From the NCBI RefSeq assembly GCF_001723175.1, contig NC_064656.1, forward strand, positions 1,488,001 through 1,552,000: a stretch of 64,000 nt of DNA, written 5' to 3'. Both the position numbers and the translations under genes were made by a program. The notes under the pieces are model-generated. The model worked only from the letters and a program-made list of their open reading frames with translations. It did no database searches and was not told where the DNA came from. The stretch is from Penicillium oxalicum (lineage: Eukaryota > Ascomycota > Eurotiomycetes > Eurotiales > Aspergillaceae). Shown in pieces: positions 24,972 through 36,830 of this stretch (its first letter is position 1; each line of letters opens with the position of its first letter).

Positions 24972-26012
24972 GGCGGCGGGTGTTGACACAAGATCACTCA
25001 ACCTCCCATCGCCCCCCCGGGCGCCTCTCGCAAAGATCGCACGGCTTCTGGTCCTTTTCCTTTCCTCTACGTATCCACCAAAGTACTCATCTGCTGATCC
25101 AAGAGGCTCTGTGATGCAGCTTAAGCTCTCTCCTATCGTCAGAGTGTCAATGTATGGATCATCTACCAACTCTCATATGTTTCTGCTTCTCCTTTGTTCG
25201 CGCGCGCTCTCTCCATGATTTCCAGATCAGCGCGCGTTCTTCCCATACGAAACACTGAACAGAAAGTGAAGAAATTCACCATGGTGTAGTGTTTGAATAT
25301 AGAGAGAAAAAAAACCAGAACCTCTTATATCATCACCTCTCTGTATCGAATTATAAAAGATAAAAATTGTCGTTCTAATTAGTCTTCGAGATTTTCTCTC
25401 ACGAGCAACTGGATGCAATTGTCTCGGCTACCACACCCTCTTCAGAGAATCGATCGGCCAGATTCAGAGGACGATAGGAACGACGAGATTGAGTAGTGAG
25501 CATTCTCCCTTTTAACCAGCCCTCTGGTCCTTCTTATCGCACCGAGAGACAAATTTCTCTCATTCTGCCTCCCTGTAAACTTGCTTCTGGGCATGGAAAC
25601 ATTCCATTGAAACCGGAGAGGGTCCGTCAGTGCGAGGATAACTCCTTTCCGTCCTTGCTCGCGATGAGGCGACCCAGTGCCGTCGCGATGAGTTTTTCCG
25701 AGCAAGTTCCAATAATCAACCCTTTGTCCGGGCAGCTTCTCACTTGCTAGTTTCATCTTACATGTCAGAATTCAGCAATTTTGAATCATTCTGATTGTTT
25801 GTTGTACATGTATAGATGCCCGACTGAGGCGACACTCGAGATGAGATCAATGTCGCAACTGCAAGCTCTGACGGGTAGGGCCCTCTTCAAACAGAGTCGA
25901 GCTGAAATGACTCCGGTCCTTCCACCTTCAAAGATGATCTCCAGTGATACTAAATCATCTCTGATACTGATACTGAATACCTGCATTCTAAATCAGAGGG
26001 TTCCCCCACCCA

Positions 26013-26030
26013 CCCCCCCCCCCCCCCCCC
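26013..26030. repeat. Poly(C) run of 18
   Basis: Uninterrupted C homopolymer preceded by a C-rich interrupted stretch from 26003; intergenic. Confidence 0.9.
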
Positions 26031-27972
26031 AAGAAGAAGCTTCCCTCCTTGCGTGGTGTGCCTTGAGGACCTGCGGCCGTCACGAGGTTCACCGGACATG
26101 CGTTGGCACCCCCGCTGGGAAGCCCGGGCCACTTCCAGTTAGGCCCATGGTACGCGGTCGAGACTCGATGATGTCGTGACTTGATTTTAGGCTCCGTTGT
26201 GGAAAAGTCACGCGAGGTTGGTCAATATGAAGTTCCTCCTTTTTGTGTCGATCAGGATGGCTCTCGCAAGAAAGCGAGGATATAGATCGTGCTGACCGCT
26301 CGTACCCTAACGACCGTTCCTGGTTGACTCCCGTGATCTACTCCCGTACCTCATCAATATTGACCTACACGTTCATCCGATAGGGTAATTGACCGGGTTA
26401 TCAAATTGAGATAATACCTGGTTCAAGAGGTAATTACTCATGTTCAAGGGACAATTGTTTTTTTTTTCTACACTGGGTTTGGTTACCATCCAGGACACAA
26501 TCTCTACTATTCCAACCAGATTGGGTGGATCAGTCAAATAGATGAGGGTTGTGTCAAGGTCACCTGCACTTGGGCCGGCACCCCCGCCGATATATATACT
26601 TCGCCCCCTTTTGGTAGCCTGCCACCACGACACGGTACCCGACGCAAGGTCCTTCAGTGGAACATCTGCACGAGGACTACAACCTATGGAAATGGTTGCT
26701 ACTCAGCGATCATGGAGAAAAAGAATGGATTTGGCCAATCACACTAAAATCAAGTCCAAACAGCTGTTGCTATTCGTGACCCACCGATCACAGAGCTCAT
26801 CAATTGCTGTTGAGCTAAGTCTTCCATGCATTGAACCCTACCCCATACTTCCAAGCTGGGGCCAGCCGTTGATCCACCGCCCTTGGAAGAAAACCTACAA
26901 AGGTGGACTGTGATCTAAGCTATCTCAACATTATGGCATGGGTTCAAAATTGAATTTACTTTTTTTCCCCCCTACTATGGCGACAGCCTATGTTTCATCA
27001 TTTAGAAGAAGGTACCTACCAGCTGGAATTATTTGGGTCTGAGTTAGAATATCCTGGACGGCAAGAGAGTGTGTTCCGCTTCTCTGGACTGGAAGATCAC
27101 GACGCCTGATTTGGCTTCGCATCCGCCATCGAATCAACGACCACGAAATCAAGATGCGTGATCCCCGGCCACACAGTGATAAATTGCTGTTTATACACAC
27201 ATGGAGCTTTAGTTCAATAATAATTCGATTACTGCGAAGCACAAATAATTCATTCAAGGGTCTTGTTGACGAGATCGTAGGGATTCTGTCCGAGCATTCT
27301 TCTCGGGTCTGTCTCGCTTACACTAACTGAACCAGTACACCCGCACCACAACAAGTTGTCGAGTTGTAGCCAGGAAAAATGTCAGTTGTACCTCGAAATG
27401 AATAAACGAAAGCTGTATGATCTTGTGATGAAGCCATAAAGCTTTGAAGAAAAATTCCGATCATCTGGAATCAAGGATCAGCAAGATAAAACCGGATGTC
27501 TTGTACCCTAGTTGGCGACCAGATCTTCTGATCCTGCCTGCGCCGGAGCAGATTGTCTTGAGGTGAATACAGTTACAGAGTCGAATTCTCAGCTTTCACC
27601 CAATTCTGTCTTCAAAAATATAATTATTGCCCTTGAATTGAGTCAAAAGTCGTCCAGTAGACCTTGGCTGCTTAGAAGCGATGGGTGGAATCGCGACAAA
27701 TCACCTGATCGAGACGGTCACCCGCCATCCTCAGAACAAGTTCACGTCAGAAATCAAAAGACAATGCAACCTTCCCGGAAAGAAAAAAAAAGAAACGCCT
27801 AGCTCGAGAAATAAATGTGAACATGGTACAATAAAAGAGACATTTTAGCCGCAGGTGGCCTTGAAGATAGCCAGACCTGCTGGGCGAAGAGACGCCCAGT
27901 TTGCGGACGACAGCCCATTCCACTACCGCCGCCATGAATCATCCAAATGAAGAACCCTTGTCGGGCAAAACT

Positions 27973-29440
27973 CTAGTTTGCACCCCGAGGCTTTGACTTG
28001 GCCTCCTTCTTCGCCTTTGCCTCATCCTTCTTGCGCTTCTTCTGTTCCTGGAGCTTTTCGTCGTGCTTTCGCTTCAGGGAAGCCTTTTCCTCATCAGTTT
28101 TGGCGACCGGCTTGAAGAATCCCTCAAGCCGTGACTGCTGGGCCGTCTTAAGATTCTTGGTAAGTCGCGCGGCACCGTTACGCACCCGATCCTCGTTGAA
28201 GCCCTTGTCGGTCACCAAGAATTGCACTAGAGCCTCAACGTCGGGGGCCTCCCATTTGAAATCGCAATCCGGGTGATTTGCGTCCCGCACGTCGGGGTGC
28301 ACGAAAAGTTCGCGCGCGTCTTGGTACGGCCAATCCTCAGGAATGACGTATTTCTTCTTCGGATCATTGTTCATATACTCGACCACTTTTTCTAACGTGC
28401 CATGTTCCCGAATGAGGGCAAGAGCTGTACTCGGGCCAACCTTGGGGATGGGCTCTAGGTAATCACAGCCAAGTAAGATGCAGAGGTCAATGAACTGGAA
28501 CAAGGCAAGACACACAGCAACGTCAGCGAGATGAAGAGACTTCGAAGCGCTTGCAACGCATGAAACTTGTTCTTGGAGCCATACCTGGTTACGATCCATG
28601 TTGAGACCTTCCATCGCCTTGCTCAGGTGGATCTCTTGAATAGGTTCTTTCCGCTGCTCACTAAACGTCAAGTGGCGCAACAGGATCGGTGCCTCAAAGC
28701 ACAGGGTATCCATGTCCTCCGAGGCAGCAGCGTAGACTTTGCCGGCCCGCGCCAAGACAGCACATTGGGCTTCGGCCTCGGTGGGCGCATCGATGTAGGG
28801 AATACCCATCAGCTTGAGTAGCTTCTTGCACTCTGCATTGTGCTCGCGCGTGACGCGCACTGTCCGCCTGGAGAATTTCTCCACATCCTCCGCCGTACCG
28901 GTCTCCTTGGCCTCTTCGTGCGCCTCGGTGGCCTCGGCCTTGCGCGCACCACGCTTTGCAAGCTCTCCCGACTTCAGCTTTGGCGGGGCTCCATCAAAGA
29001 CATAGAGTGGCTTGATGCCGTTGTCGACCATACGGAGGGTCCGATAGAACATGCCCATCAAGTGTGAAGTGGTCTCACCAGACTCGCTCATGAGCTGCTG
29101 GCCTTCGGAGCGCACGGCAATCAAGAAACTATAAATGCTCATGGATCTGCGCAGAAAATCAGTGATGCTCGGGCTGTGGAATTGTCGCATTGTAGGTTCT
29201 AGACGCACGCATCCTACACAATTTAAATCATCGTGGTTAGCAAATTTCGGGTGAAGCATGTCTGCTAGATTCGGGCCTCAACTCACAATTGCGACCTTGC
29301 GGCCGAAATGGTTCTTGATCTCGCCCGTCTTGATCGCGTCGGGCGCATTTTCGGAGATGATCTGGTAGAGATCTATCGCTGGATTAGTAGAGATCAGTCA
29401 AACAAATGGCAAACCAGCCCACATACTCTTGATACCCATT
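27973..29440 (-). CDS. rad27: Flap endonuclease 1 (FEN1/Rad27)
   Basis: Five exons: 29440-29428 (13 nt), 29372-29287, 29213-29209 (5 nt), 29146-28585, 28494-27973. Joined, they give 395 residues, the usual fungal length. The enzyme cuts 5' flaps during Okazaki fragment maturation and long-patch base excision repair in the nucleus. Without the 5-nt exon the conserved VAIDASMSIYSF block cannot be read; with it, Asp34 and Ala35 are restored exactly. Other metal ligands are seen: Asp86 (YVFDGAPP), EAEAQ, SEDMD and GCDYLEP. The PCNA-binding box QQSRLEGFF lies at 341-349, followed by a Lys-rich nuclear tail. It is transcribed divergently from the Zn2Cys6 regulator. Two ACGCG motifs lie about 90-110 bp upstream of the ATG. 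Confidence 0.97.
29209..29213 (-). other. rad27: 5-nt micro-exon of FEN1
   Basis: On the - strand the context is acceptor GTGTAG, exon GATGC, donor GTGCGT. The flanking introns are 73 nt (29214-29286, donor GTGAGT, branch GCTAAC) and 62 nt (29147-29208, branch near ACTGAT, acceptor GCGCAG). GAT encodes Asp34; GC joins the A of the next exon to encode Ala35. Confidence 0.88.
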
Positions 29441-30226
29441 GCGAAAAAGGTCTTGGCGATCGCCTGTCTAGTGAGAAGGTATGTGGTGCACGCTTTCAGA
29501 GCCCGGAAGCTTCCTGTCACGAAGAATGACGCGCTCGCCTGTCAGACACGCGCCGCCATTTAAACCGTATCGGGACAAGCGGCTTGGCAAAACCCGGGCT
29601 ATACAGTCTCCCGCCATGTGACGGTTATGAAGTGCCCACTGGTTCAGTATTATAGGTAGTCACTCAGTATCCACCAATAAGAACTTGAGCATGGCCCGCA
29701 GGTACATCGTGTCTGTCGTTCAAGGAGAAAGTCTGGGCCTTGGGGGGTTGAGTTCCCTGTGTACGACCAGAGCAAACCTGTGAAAGACGACTCCGAGGTC
29801 CTTCACGCGGACAGTAACCTTTCGAGAAGCCTACTTACTTTTTAGTACGATTAAGGTTGAGATCACGGCTCAATGTTATTCATGTATGCAGGCCTGGGAT
29901 TTACTATCACCAGAGACATCTAGTAGTACACCAAGGTTGCTCAGGACGATCGCATAAACTCGACCCGCGCTCTTATCTGAGGCATAAAATTATAGATAAA
30001 ACGATGAATCCTGAATTCTGCATCAATAATGATTCAGACAACTCAAGGCGATGAAAAATTCTCCAGGTATGTATGCATTTTTAGGTGTTGCGAGCATACC
30101 CCCATTCCTAGTCTCTCGCATCTGATTTCAGCCACTGAACAAACTGTACTGCAAGATGGAGATTGAGAATGGAATCCTCAAGACAATAAACTGTAGGAGA
30201 CTGTGTGTTGTTTGGTTGAAAACTAC
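29441..30226. promoter_or_regulatory. Shared divergent promoter region of FEN1 and the Zn2Cys6 regulator
   Basis: The 786 bp between the two start codons must contain both promoters. ACGCG cores are at 29529-29533 and 29548-29552, close to FEN1. In yeast, ACGCGT is the MBF site that drives S-phase genes including RAD27; whether the same holds here is inference. Nothing distinctive is seen near the regulator's start. Confidence 0.45.
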
Positions 30227-32847
30227 ATGCCATATACACTGCGGGAAAGATCCGTGGCTTCCTCCCCCGTGACCGGAGCCCAGATCGCGTGTATGCCTCA
30301 GGCCACAACAGACTCGGCCACAAGCCGGAGCCGACCCCGCCTTTCTGATTTCCCCGGAAATTGGTCGTCTGCCTTGCGGGACAAGGTGCGACATTTCAGC
30401 ATGAAGCAGAACCGCACTCAGTTTGATCCTGATGGCGGTGCATCGCCTCCCTCGCCGACTGGCGGGGGCGAATTCTCATCGGAGGAGCACCGACAGATGC
30501 ATATCCCGAAGATATCCCGAAGGATACGCGCATGCACGGAATGCAAGAAGCACAAAGTCAGATGTGACATGAAGACGGGGGAGTCAGTTTGCACCCGATG
30601 CCGGCGTATGGGTCTGGATTGTATAGTGAACAAGAGTCTTCAGACATTGTTGGAGGACGAGGCTGAGTGAGTTGAACGTTGTCGCCGCAAATAATTCCCT
30701 GAATGATCTGCTACCGCAAGAACGCGCCTCCCGTGGTCCAAGGTCATAAATACTGATTTTGGAACTTTCCGTGATGCTAGTTGGAAAAGCATGATCGAGT
30801 TTGCGATGACCGATCTACTGAGAAAGGCACAGCTACCGGAACTGTCGTATTATCAAACAGCTGGCGGAGCCATCGAGACCCCGTCGAGGAAACGGGGCCG
30901 CCAGGATTCCACAGTGTCGCCGGAAGAGACTGGTCATTATTCCGGGCACCGCAGGAAGAAGAGCTCGGCGGATATCACGCCGGGTCGATCTGCAGGGTCT
31001 GTTTCATCCTATCACGCGAAAGCTCAGCAACAACCGCAATACAAGATCGATCATGAGGAGACAGGCGAGACGTCACTTGTAACGGCTCCCATGGGCAGCC
31101 TATACGAAGTAACTCAGTTGAGCGAGAACAAGGGCACTTCGCCGACCGAGGAACATATGCCGGGTCAGGCATTGGTCACCGACTTCATCTCGCGCGGCGT
31201 GGTGGACATCAGTGAGGCAGAGGAGCTCTTCCACCATTTCGACCAAGTGTTAAATCGGTACTTGTGGGATGGGGCTTGCTTAACACATAAGGATCTGACA
31301 TCGGCTCGGAGGTCATCTTCAATGTTGTCTGCCGCCATTCTCGCCGTCACGGCCTTGCATTTACCTTCCAAGGAGCGAACCTTTGATACCTGCTACACAG
31401 AATTCGCGAAGCTTGCATCTGAGTCGATGCTTGGGAATCACCATAATTTGGACGACATTCGCGCTCTATGTATTGGTGCGTTCTGGCTCGCAGATGTGAG
31501 TTGGAAGCTCTCAGGCTATGCAGTTCGCATTGCCACCGAGCGTAATATACATCAATTCTTCCGAAGGGCTGTACAGGGCTCTCATGAGCATCTGGAGCAG
31601 GCACGACTGTGGTACCTGCTATACGTATGTGTACTCTGCCCACGGAAAGCCAATCATACGTCATTTTAAAGTGCTCGCTGACACACGCTAGACTCTGGAA
31701 CACCACTTCTCGATCGCGTACGGTCGACCCCCAATCATCCACGAAGATCCCGCTATCACCCAACATAATACTCTCACGAGTTCACCTACGATATCCCAAT
31801 GCGACCTGAGACTTCACAGTCAGGTCGATCTATTTATTATTCTAACTCGTATCTATTTCGCTTTTGGACCCGACGTGGATCTCGAAGTCCCGGAGAGTGA
31901 GTTCCCCAGGATCGACGAGTATGATCAGGAATTGGGGGATTGGAAATCGGCTTGGCTTCCACGTCTAGGTAAGACGATCTGCATTCTGACTTACCCAGCC
32001 ACCCGCTAATGAAGCGCTAGCTGGGAGTCGGCATGTCGGCGCGTATCCATACAAAGCTGTGTATATGCATTATCACTTTTCTCGGCTACAGCTGAACTCG
32101 GTCGCGCTCCGAACCTATCACTCATGCACGTCCTCCAAGGCAATGTCACCTGAACGCAGGAAGCTCGCCAATATTGCCATTGAGTCAGCGATTGCCACTC
32201 TTCAAGTAGTGCTGGATGAGCGAGACATCCAGCGCGCGTTGGTTGGAGTGCCGCTCTATCTTCACAGCATGATCACTTTCGCCGCAGTCTTTCTGATGAA
32301 AATTGCGGTCAAATCCTGCTCAACAGGGCCCAATCATGCCAACAATGGACAGAGCACATCGATCTCCTCAGCCGGCCTTGTCATCGACATCCCCTACGTG
32401 CGGGTCATAGTCGGTCGCATTGTTGAGGTGATGGTATCATGTAGTCAACGAGCGAGCGAGCGCCACCTGAGCCACCATATTGCTCGTGGCCTGCAAAAAA
32501 TGCTGGCAGGTCTCGAGGAATGGGAAAAACGAAATGGCTGCCAGTCATCTGGAGGGCCAATGTCCCATTCGGAAAGGCCGTCTCTATTCAAACCGGTCAT
32601 CATCCCCGGCGCTCAAATTCTTGGTGAGCGAGACACGATCGTGACTCACCCAACCCCTCTCTTGGGAGTAGCTCCTTTATCTGCCGAGCGCAGTAATGGG
32701 TTTGACACGAGCATGAGCTCGACCAAACATGATTCTGGTCTTTCAGAAGGCTCTATGGATCCTATGATGGCAGATCTCTGGGGATTTGACGAAGAGTACT
32801 TTCCGACTGGCGTGTTTGACTTTTTGCAAAGTCAGATGCCCGCTTAA
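30227..32847 (+). CDS. Zn2Cys6 fungal-specific transcription factor
   Basis: Four exons, 30227-30666, 30781-31624, 31692-31968 and 32021-32847 (introns 114, 67 and 52 nt), give 795 residues if ATG 30227 is used. Residues 103-132 form the binuclear zinc cluster, starting CTECKKHKVRC and ending CTRCRRMGLDC; it binds DNA in the nucleus. A linker rich in basic and Ser residues follows. The fungal-specific middle homology domain begins near residue 270 (FISRGVVDISEAEELFHHFD) and contains the typical LEHHFSIAYGRPPII, read across the exon 2-3 junction. Target genes are unknown. Later ATGs (in MPQATTDS or MKQNRTQF) could be the real start. It is divergent from FEN1 and upstream of glutaryl-CoA dehydrogenase, but adjacency alone does not show regulation. 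Confidence 0.88.
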
Positions 32848-33569
32848 TGAGGTGCTGCGAATTGTCACTAGCGTGAGCCCTGCGCAACATCTCCAACGCT
32901 TCAGTAGATAATTGTCCTGAATTCCAGGACGAGCTTTTTTCACATAAACATAGAGCGAAGCGAGGTCATATCATTCGCCACATCTCCTACTTCTCGCATG
33001 ATTCTTTTCTAATAATTAGCAAGCAAGTTGCTCGTGCACCCCCAAAGTACCCTCTTAGACCAGAGACGAATTCGGACTTCTCACTCTTCTCGAACCTGGC
33101 AGCTGGAGCTTTTACCATCGCATCTACTACTTCTCGTCGAAGGATGACCGAAGGACCTCGGAGGAACCACTTAAAGCACGCCCTTGTCTCCTACACATTG
33201 AAGGCTAGACTCATCGACGTATGCGAGTACATTTCCCGAGTATAGCAGCATCACCGAAAAGGTCCGAAAGCTTCCCAAATGATATGGTGGCAACCGGGTA
33301 CTCACAAACCGGCCGATCGATCGAATCAGCATGTTCAAATGTCCACAGGGTTGACCTCCGACGGTCCGACTGCGCTCGGCGATTGGCACGCGCAGAAGTG
33401 CCGAGGTTCTCCGGCGGACTAGCGCATATTTGATTGAGCTTCCCCCGCAACAAAGCGATTAAGATCAAACTCGCGAGTGGCTGCTGTCGAACCAACTATT
33501 TCAACGATCTGTGTGGTTTATGTTTTTCTTTTTTAGCCGGGTCACGTTGAAAGCAAACATTTCACAAAT
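32848..33569. other. Intergenic region upstream of glutaryl-CoA dehydrogenase
   Basis: Contains the 3' flank of the regulator and the promoter of the dehydrogenase. A T-rich stretch lies at 33523-33536, about 35 bp before the ATG. No other feature seen. Confidence 0.55.
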
Positions 33570-34263
33570 ATGATGAATCGGTCTCTATTCCGTGCGGCCG
33601 CCCGAACGCCCCAGGCGAGTCGTACAGTCGCCAGTCGTCGATGCGCGTCCTCCGCAGTGTTCAACTGGGAGGATCCTCTCGCCTCGGCGGAGCTCTTTAC
33701 GGAAGAGGAATTGGCCATCCAAGACACCGCTCGACAGTATTGTCAAGACAGACTACTGCCACGAGTTTTAGGTATGTAAATAGAGACTGCGCAGATCGCT
33801 TGTCTTTTTTGTCTCTCTCTTTTTTTTTTTTTCTTTTATATTTCTTGGGAAGAACACGAACATTGATTCCGACTTGGACTTTCACAGAGGCCTACCGAAA
33901 TGAAGACTACGACCGTAAGATTCTGGAGGAGATGGGTGAAATTGGTCTGCTCGGTGCTTCGATTGAAGGATATGGGTGCGCCGGCGTCAGCACGGTGGCT
34001 TCTGGTCTGATCACCAAGGAGGTCGAGCGAGTGGACTCTGGATACCGTTCAGGCATGTCGGTGCAAAGCTCATTAGCCATGACGGGTATCTACGAGTTTG
34101 GTACAGAGGAACAGAAGCAACGGTTCTTGCCTGAGCTGGCTAAGGGAAAATTGTCTGGATGTTTCGGTCTCACGGAACCAAATCATGGCTCCGACCCCGG
34201 CTCCATGGAGACAGTGGCACGCGAGCACCCGACACAGAAGGGGACATACCTGTTGACTGGCAG

Positions 34264-34297
<34 letters not shown>

Positions 34298-35129
34298 CTG
34301 GCGTTGGTCTGGGCCAAGTTGGAAACGACGGGGAAGATCAAGGGATTCATTGTTGAGCGATCACGCTGCCCCCCCGGTACTTTCGAGACCCCTGCTATTA
34401 AGAACAAGAGTGCTCTCCGCGCGTCGATCACAGGCATGATTCAGATGGACGATTGCCCGGTTCCAGCAGAGAACATGTTCCCCGACGTCGAGGGGCTGAC
34501 GGGCCCCTTCACCTGTCTCAATAGCGCTCGCTTGGGAATCGCGTTTGGCACCATGGGTGCTTTGGAGGACTGTCTCGCTCGAGCCCGGGAGTACAGCCTG
34601 GAGCGGAAGCAGTTCAAGGGAAACCCACTGGCCAAGTATCAGCTTGTGCAGAAAAAATTGGCGGATGCAGCCACCGATGCTGCGTATGGTACTTTGGCTG
34701 CAGTGCAGGTGGCTCGCCTGAAAGACGCCGGCAAAGCCACGCCTGAAATGATCTCTATGGTGAAGCGCCAGAACTGCGACCGAGCATTGGCCAATTCTCG
34801 AATGTATGTTTCACCTCTCCTCCGGCCCCTTTCCTGCTCACCGTTTGCATGAAGAGTCTTACGTCTCACACTAACACATTGAAAATCTTATAGTCTTCAA
34901 GAAATCTTTGGAGGCAATGCGGCTAGTGATGAGTACCACATTGGACGTCACGTCGCCAACTTATTCGTCGTCCAGACCTACGAGGGACAGAGCGATATCC
35001 ACGGTAAGTGCACACTCTGAACATGCGCAGCTAGGACTGGTTGGGTCAAGAAGACTAATCTTTTCTTGTCTTTTTATGATAGCTCTCATTCTCGGCCGCG
35101 CCATTACTGGCAAGCAAGCCTTTGTCTGA
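33570..35129 (+). CDS. Glutaryl-CoA dehydrogenase, mitochondrial
   Basis: Four exons, 33570-33771, 33888-34803, 34894-35003 and 35083-35129 (introns 116, 90 and 79 nt), give 424 residues. This FAD enzyme oxidises and decarboxylates glutaryl-CoA to crotonyl-CoA in lysine and tryptophan breakdown, in the mitochondrial matrix. The N-terminus ([18 protein letters not shown]) looks like a targeting peptide. Acyl-CoA dehydrogenase signatures are present: [37 protein letters not shown] and the C-terminal [19 protein letters not shown], whose Glu (about residue 403) is the catalytic base. The last two exons are needed to complete that motif. [10 protein letters not shown] separates it from short-chain acyl-CoA dehydrogenases. 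Intron 1 has a long T-rich tract. Confidence 0.95.
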
Positions 35130-35818
35130 GAAATAAGCTGGCATGCTTGGTCTATTGACTTTATCCTGTAGAGCGTTTCCTTTTATTTTTTTTTCCCTTC
35201 AGGAACCCGAGTCCTAAAACCAGGCACATTTGTACATAGCATCTAACCAATTCAGCATACGCATCGGAGAAATCGGAGCGCGGATTCCTTCCTCATTGGG
35301 CCTCGAGGATGGGAGCCAAGCACCAGCCACTTTGCACGTGACATCATCGAGGGGTCGCTCTCGCGCACCTTGAGACATCGACTCCTGCACCTCTCACAGT
35401 AGCAATGCATAAATTTCGCATGAGAAATTAGATTGAAGAGACCCAAGAATAGATCGGGAGCAGAAATGAGCCATCCTGTAGTCAGACCACTTCATCATTA
35501 CCATACAGGATGCTCACCACTAGTCGCAATACACCAAATACAAATAAAAACCTGATCCACCCCTCCCAAGCAGCGCAGATGCGCCGCAGGCGGGATGTGT
35601 CATGGGTGGCGTGTATTGGAAATACCCAACCATCACTGACCCGCCCAACTTCCCCCTCTTTCTTCTTCTTTCTCTTCTTCTTTTCCACACAAAGACGTAA
35701 CCGTACGTGGGAACGCCCGACTCTTCGATTGAATCCCCCTCTCCCGAGCGCTGACCCAGTTTTCTCCTCTCAGAATCTCCTTCCTCACTCATCCACATCA
35801 CCACATCTCACCGTCGCC
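35130..35818. other. Intergenic region upstream of Ubc4
   Basis: Holds the dehydrogenase 3' flank and the Ubc4 promoter. The last 200 bp (from about 35640) are pyrimidine-rich on the + strand, fitting the leader of a highly expressed gene. No other gene seen. Confidence 0.55.

Positions 35819-36830
<1,012 letters not shown>

Larger units (their letters stand above)
24794..27972. other. Intergenic region between histone H1 and FEN1
   Basis: The H1 promoter lies at the left end (TATAAA at 24966-24971 and GC-rich GCGCGC stretches at 25199-25208 and 25230-25236). A C-run of 18 is at 26013-26030. The 3' flank of FEN1 is at the right end. No gene supported in the 3.2 kb. Confidence 0.55.
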
